From the NCBI GenBank assembly GCA_009782025.1, contig WQUQ01000061.1:1-7073 (forward strand): 7,073 nt of DNA. Reading direction: 5' to 3'. Source of the stretch: Desulfobulbus sp. (GTDB lineage Bacteria; Pseudomonadota; Gammaproteobacteria; Burkholderiales; Rhodocyclaceae). The first letter of the stretch is position 1; each line of letters starts with the position of its first letter. Positions 6,640 through 7,073 of the stretch are shown piece by piece. The position numbers and the translations under genes were made by a program. A model generated the notes under the pieces. It saw nothing but the letters and a program-made list of their open reading frames with translations. It was not told where the DNA came from and made no database searches.

Positions 6640-7073
6640 CGAAACAGAAAACCTCGCCAACCCGGCCGACGACGGCCAGATCAACGAAGACGACTGGGCG
6701 GCCGCGATGGCCGAGCAGGCCGTCGCCGATTCGGCGGCGACGGCCGCCGCGCCGACCCAGCCGGCCGACATCTTCCCGTCCTTTGCCCCGCCCGGCGGCG
6801 GCGGCGGGATGATGAACGAACTCGACATGATTCTCGACATCCCCGTCCAGATCACCGTCGAACTCGGGCGCACCAAGATCACCATCAAAAACCTGCTGCA
6901 ACTGGCCCACGGCTCGGTGGTCGAACTCGACGCCATGGCCGGCGAACCGATGGATGTCCTGGTCAACGGCACGCTCATCGCCCAGGGCGAAGTGGTCGTC
7001 GTCAACGACAAATTCGGCATCCGCCTGACCGACATCATCACCCCCTCGGAGCGGATGCGCAAAATCAACCGCT
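6632..7073 (+). CDS. fliN: Flagellar motor switch protein FliN, 3' partial
   Basis: FliN forms the base of the C-ring with FliM and helps dock the flagellar export ATPase complex (FliH). ATG 6632 lies inside the end of fliM and is preceded by GGGAGA (6621-6626), five bases away. There are 147 complete codons before the window edge. Residues 1-54 are an acidic, Ala-rich leader with DDWAAAMAEQ, a motif common in proteobacterial FliN. A run of five glycines (55-59) links it to the SpoA domain from about residue 62: NELDMILDIPVQITVELG, KNLLQLAHGSVVELD, GEPMDVLVNGTLIAQGEVVVV and IRLTDII. The tail ERMRKINR resembles the natural end of FliN, so the stop is probably within a few bases of the cut. The 8-bp overlap suggests coupled, balanced production with FliM. 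Confidence 0.95.
   Translation, partial: MADETENLANPADDGQINEDDWAAAMAEQAVADSAATAAAPTQPADIFPSFAPPGGGGGMMNELDMILDIPVQITVELGRTKITIKNLLQLAHGSVVELDAMAGEPMDVLVNGTLIAQGEVVVVNDKFGIRLTDIITPSERMRKINR

Noticed and set aside
6124..7068. A 314-codon minus-strand frame over fliM and fliN
   Set aside because: Both strands cannot easily be coding here. FliM and FliN are fully recognisable on the plus strand, and the antisense product has no known features.
1..7073. CRISPR array, tRNA, rRNA, transposase or phage genes
   Set aside because: Nothing matching was seen. The only long repeats are the coding modules of the passenger, which lack the short regular repeat-spacer pattern of CRISPR.

Overview
The window looks like a chromosomal piece of a high-GC, flagellated Gram-negative bacterium. 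The FliL, FliM and FliN sequences resemble betaproteobacterial versions, most like the Rhodocyclales group (Dechloromonas/Azoarcus-like). That placement comes from memory of these families, not from a search. All genes read on the plus strand.

Bases 1-3810 are the 3' part of a large type V (autotransporter) gene, cut by the window's left edge. About 1000 codons of a glycine/threonine/asparagine-rich beta-helical passenger are visible. An alpha-helical linker and a roughly 270-residue outer-membrane beta-barrel ending in Phe follow. The passenger holds a long internal tandem duplication with a period of about 850 bp. Within it, one 76-bp block is identical in both copies, 846 bp apart.

Bases 3811-3967 are intergenic. 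They contain a 14-bp perfect inverted repeat, probably a dispersed REP-like element. Just downstream is a very good sigma-54 type -24/-12 promoter (AGGCAC-N5-TTGCT), then a strong Shine-Dalgarno that sets the fliK start at 3968 rather than 3947.

Bases 3968-7073 are the start of a late flagellar operon, fliK-fliL-fliM-fliN, with fliN running to the right edge. The genes are tightly packed: 30 bp between fliK and fliL, 5 bp between fliL and fliM, and an 8-bp overlap between fliM and fliN. FliK sets hook length and the export switch, FliL supports the stator at the basal body, and FliM and FliN form the C-ring switch that receives phospho-CheY. The sigma-54 promoter suggests the operon is controlled separately from the autotransporter by a flagellar enhancer-binding protein, which is inferred and not in the window.

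I see no undescribed system here. The points most worth checking are the sigma-54 promoter, the palindromic intergenic element and the recombination-prone repeat in the autotransporter.
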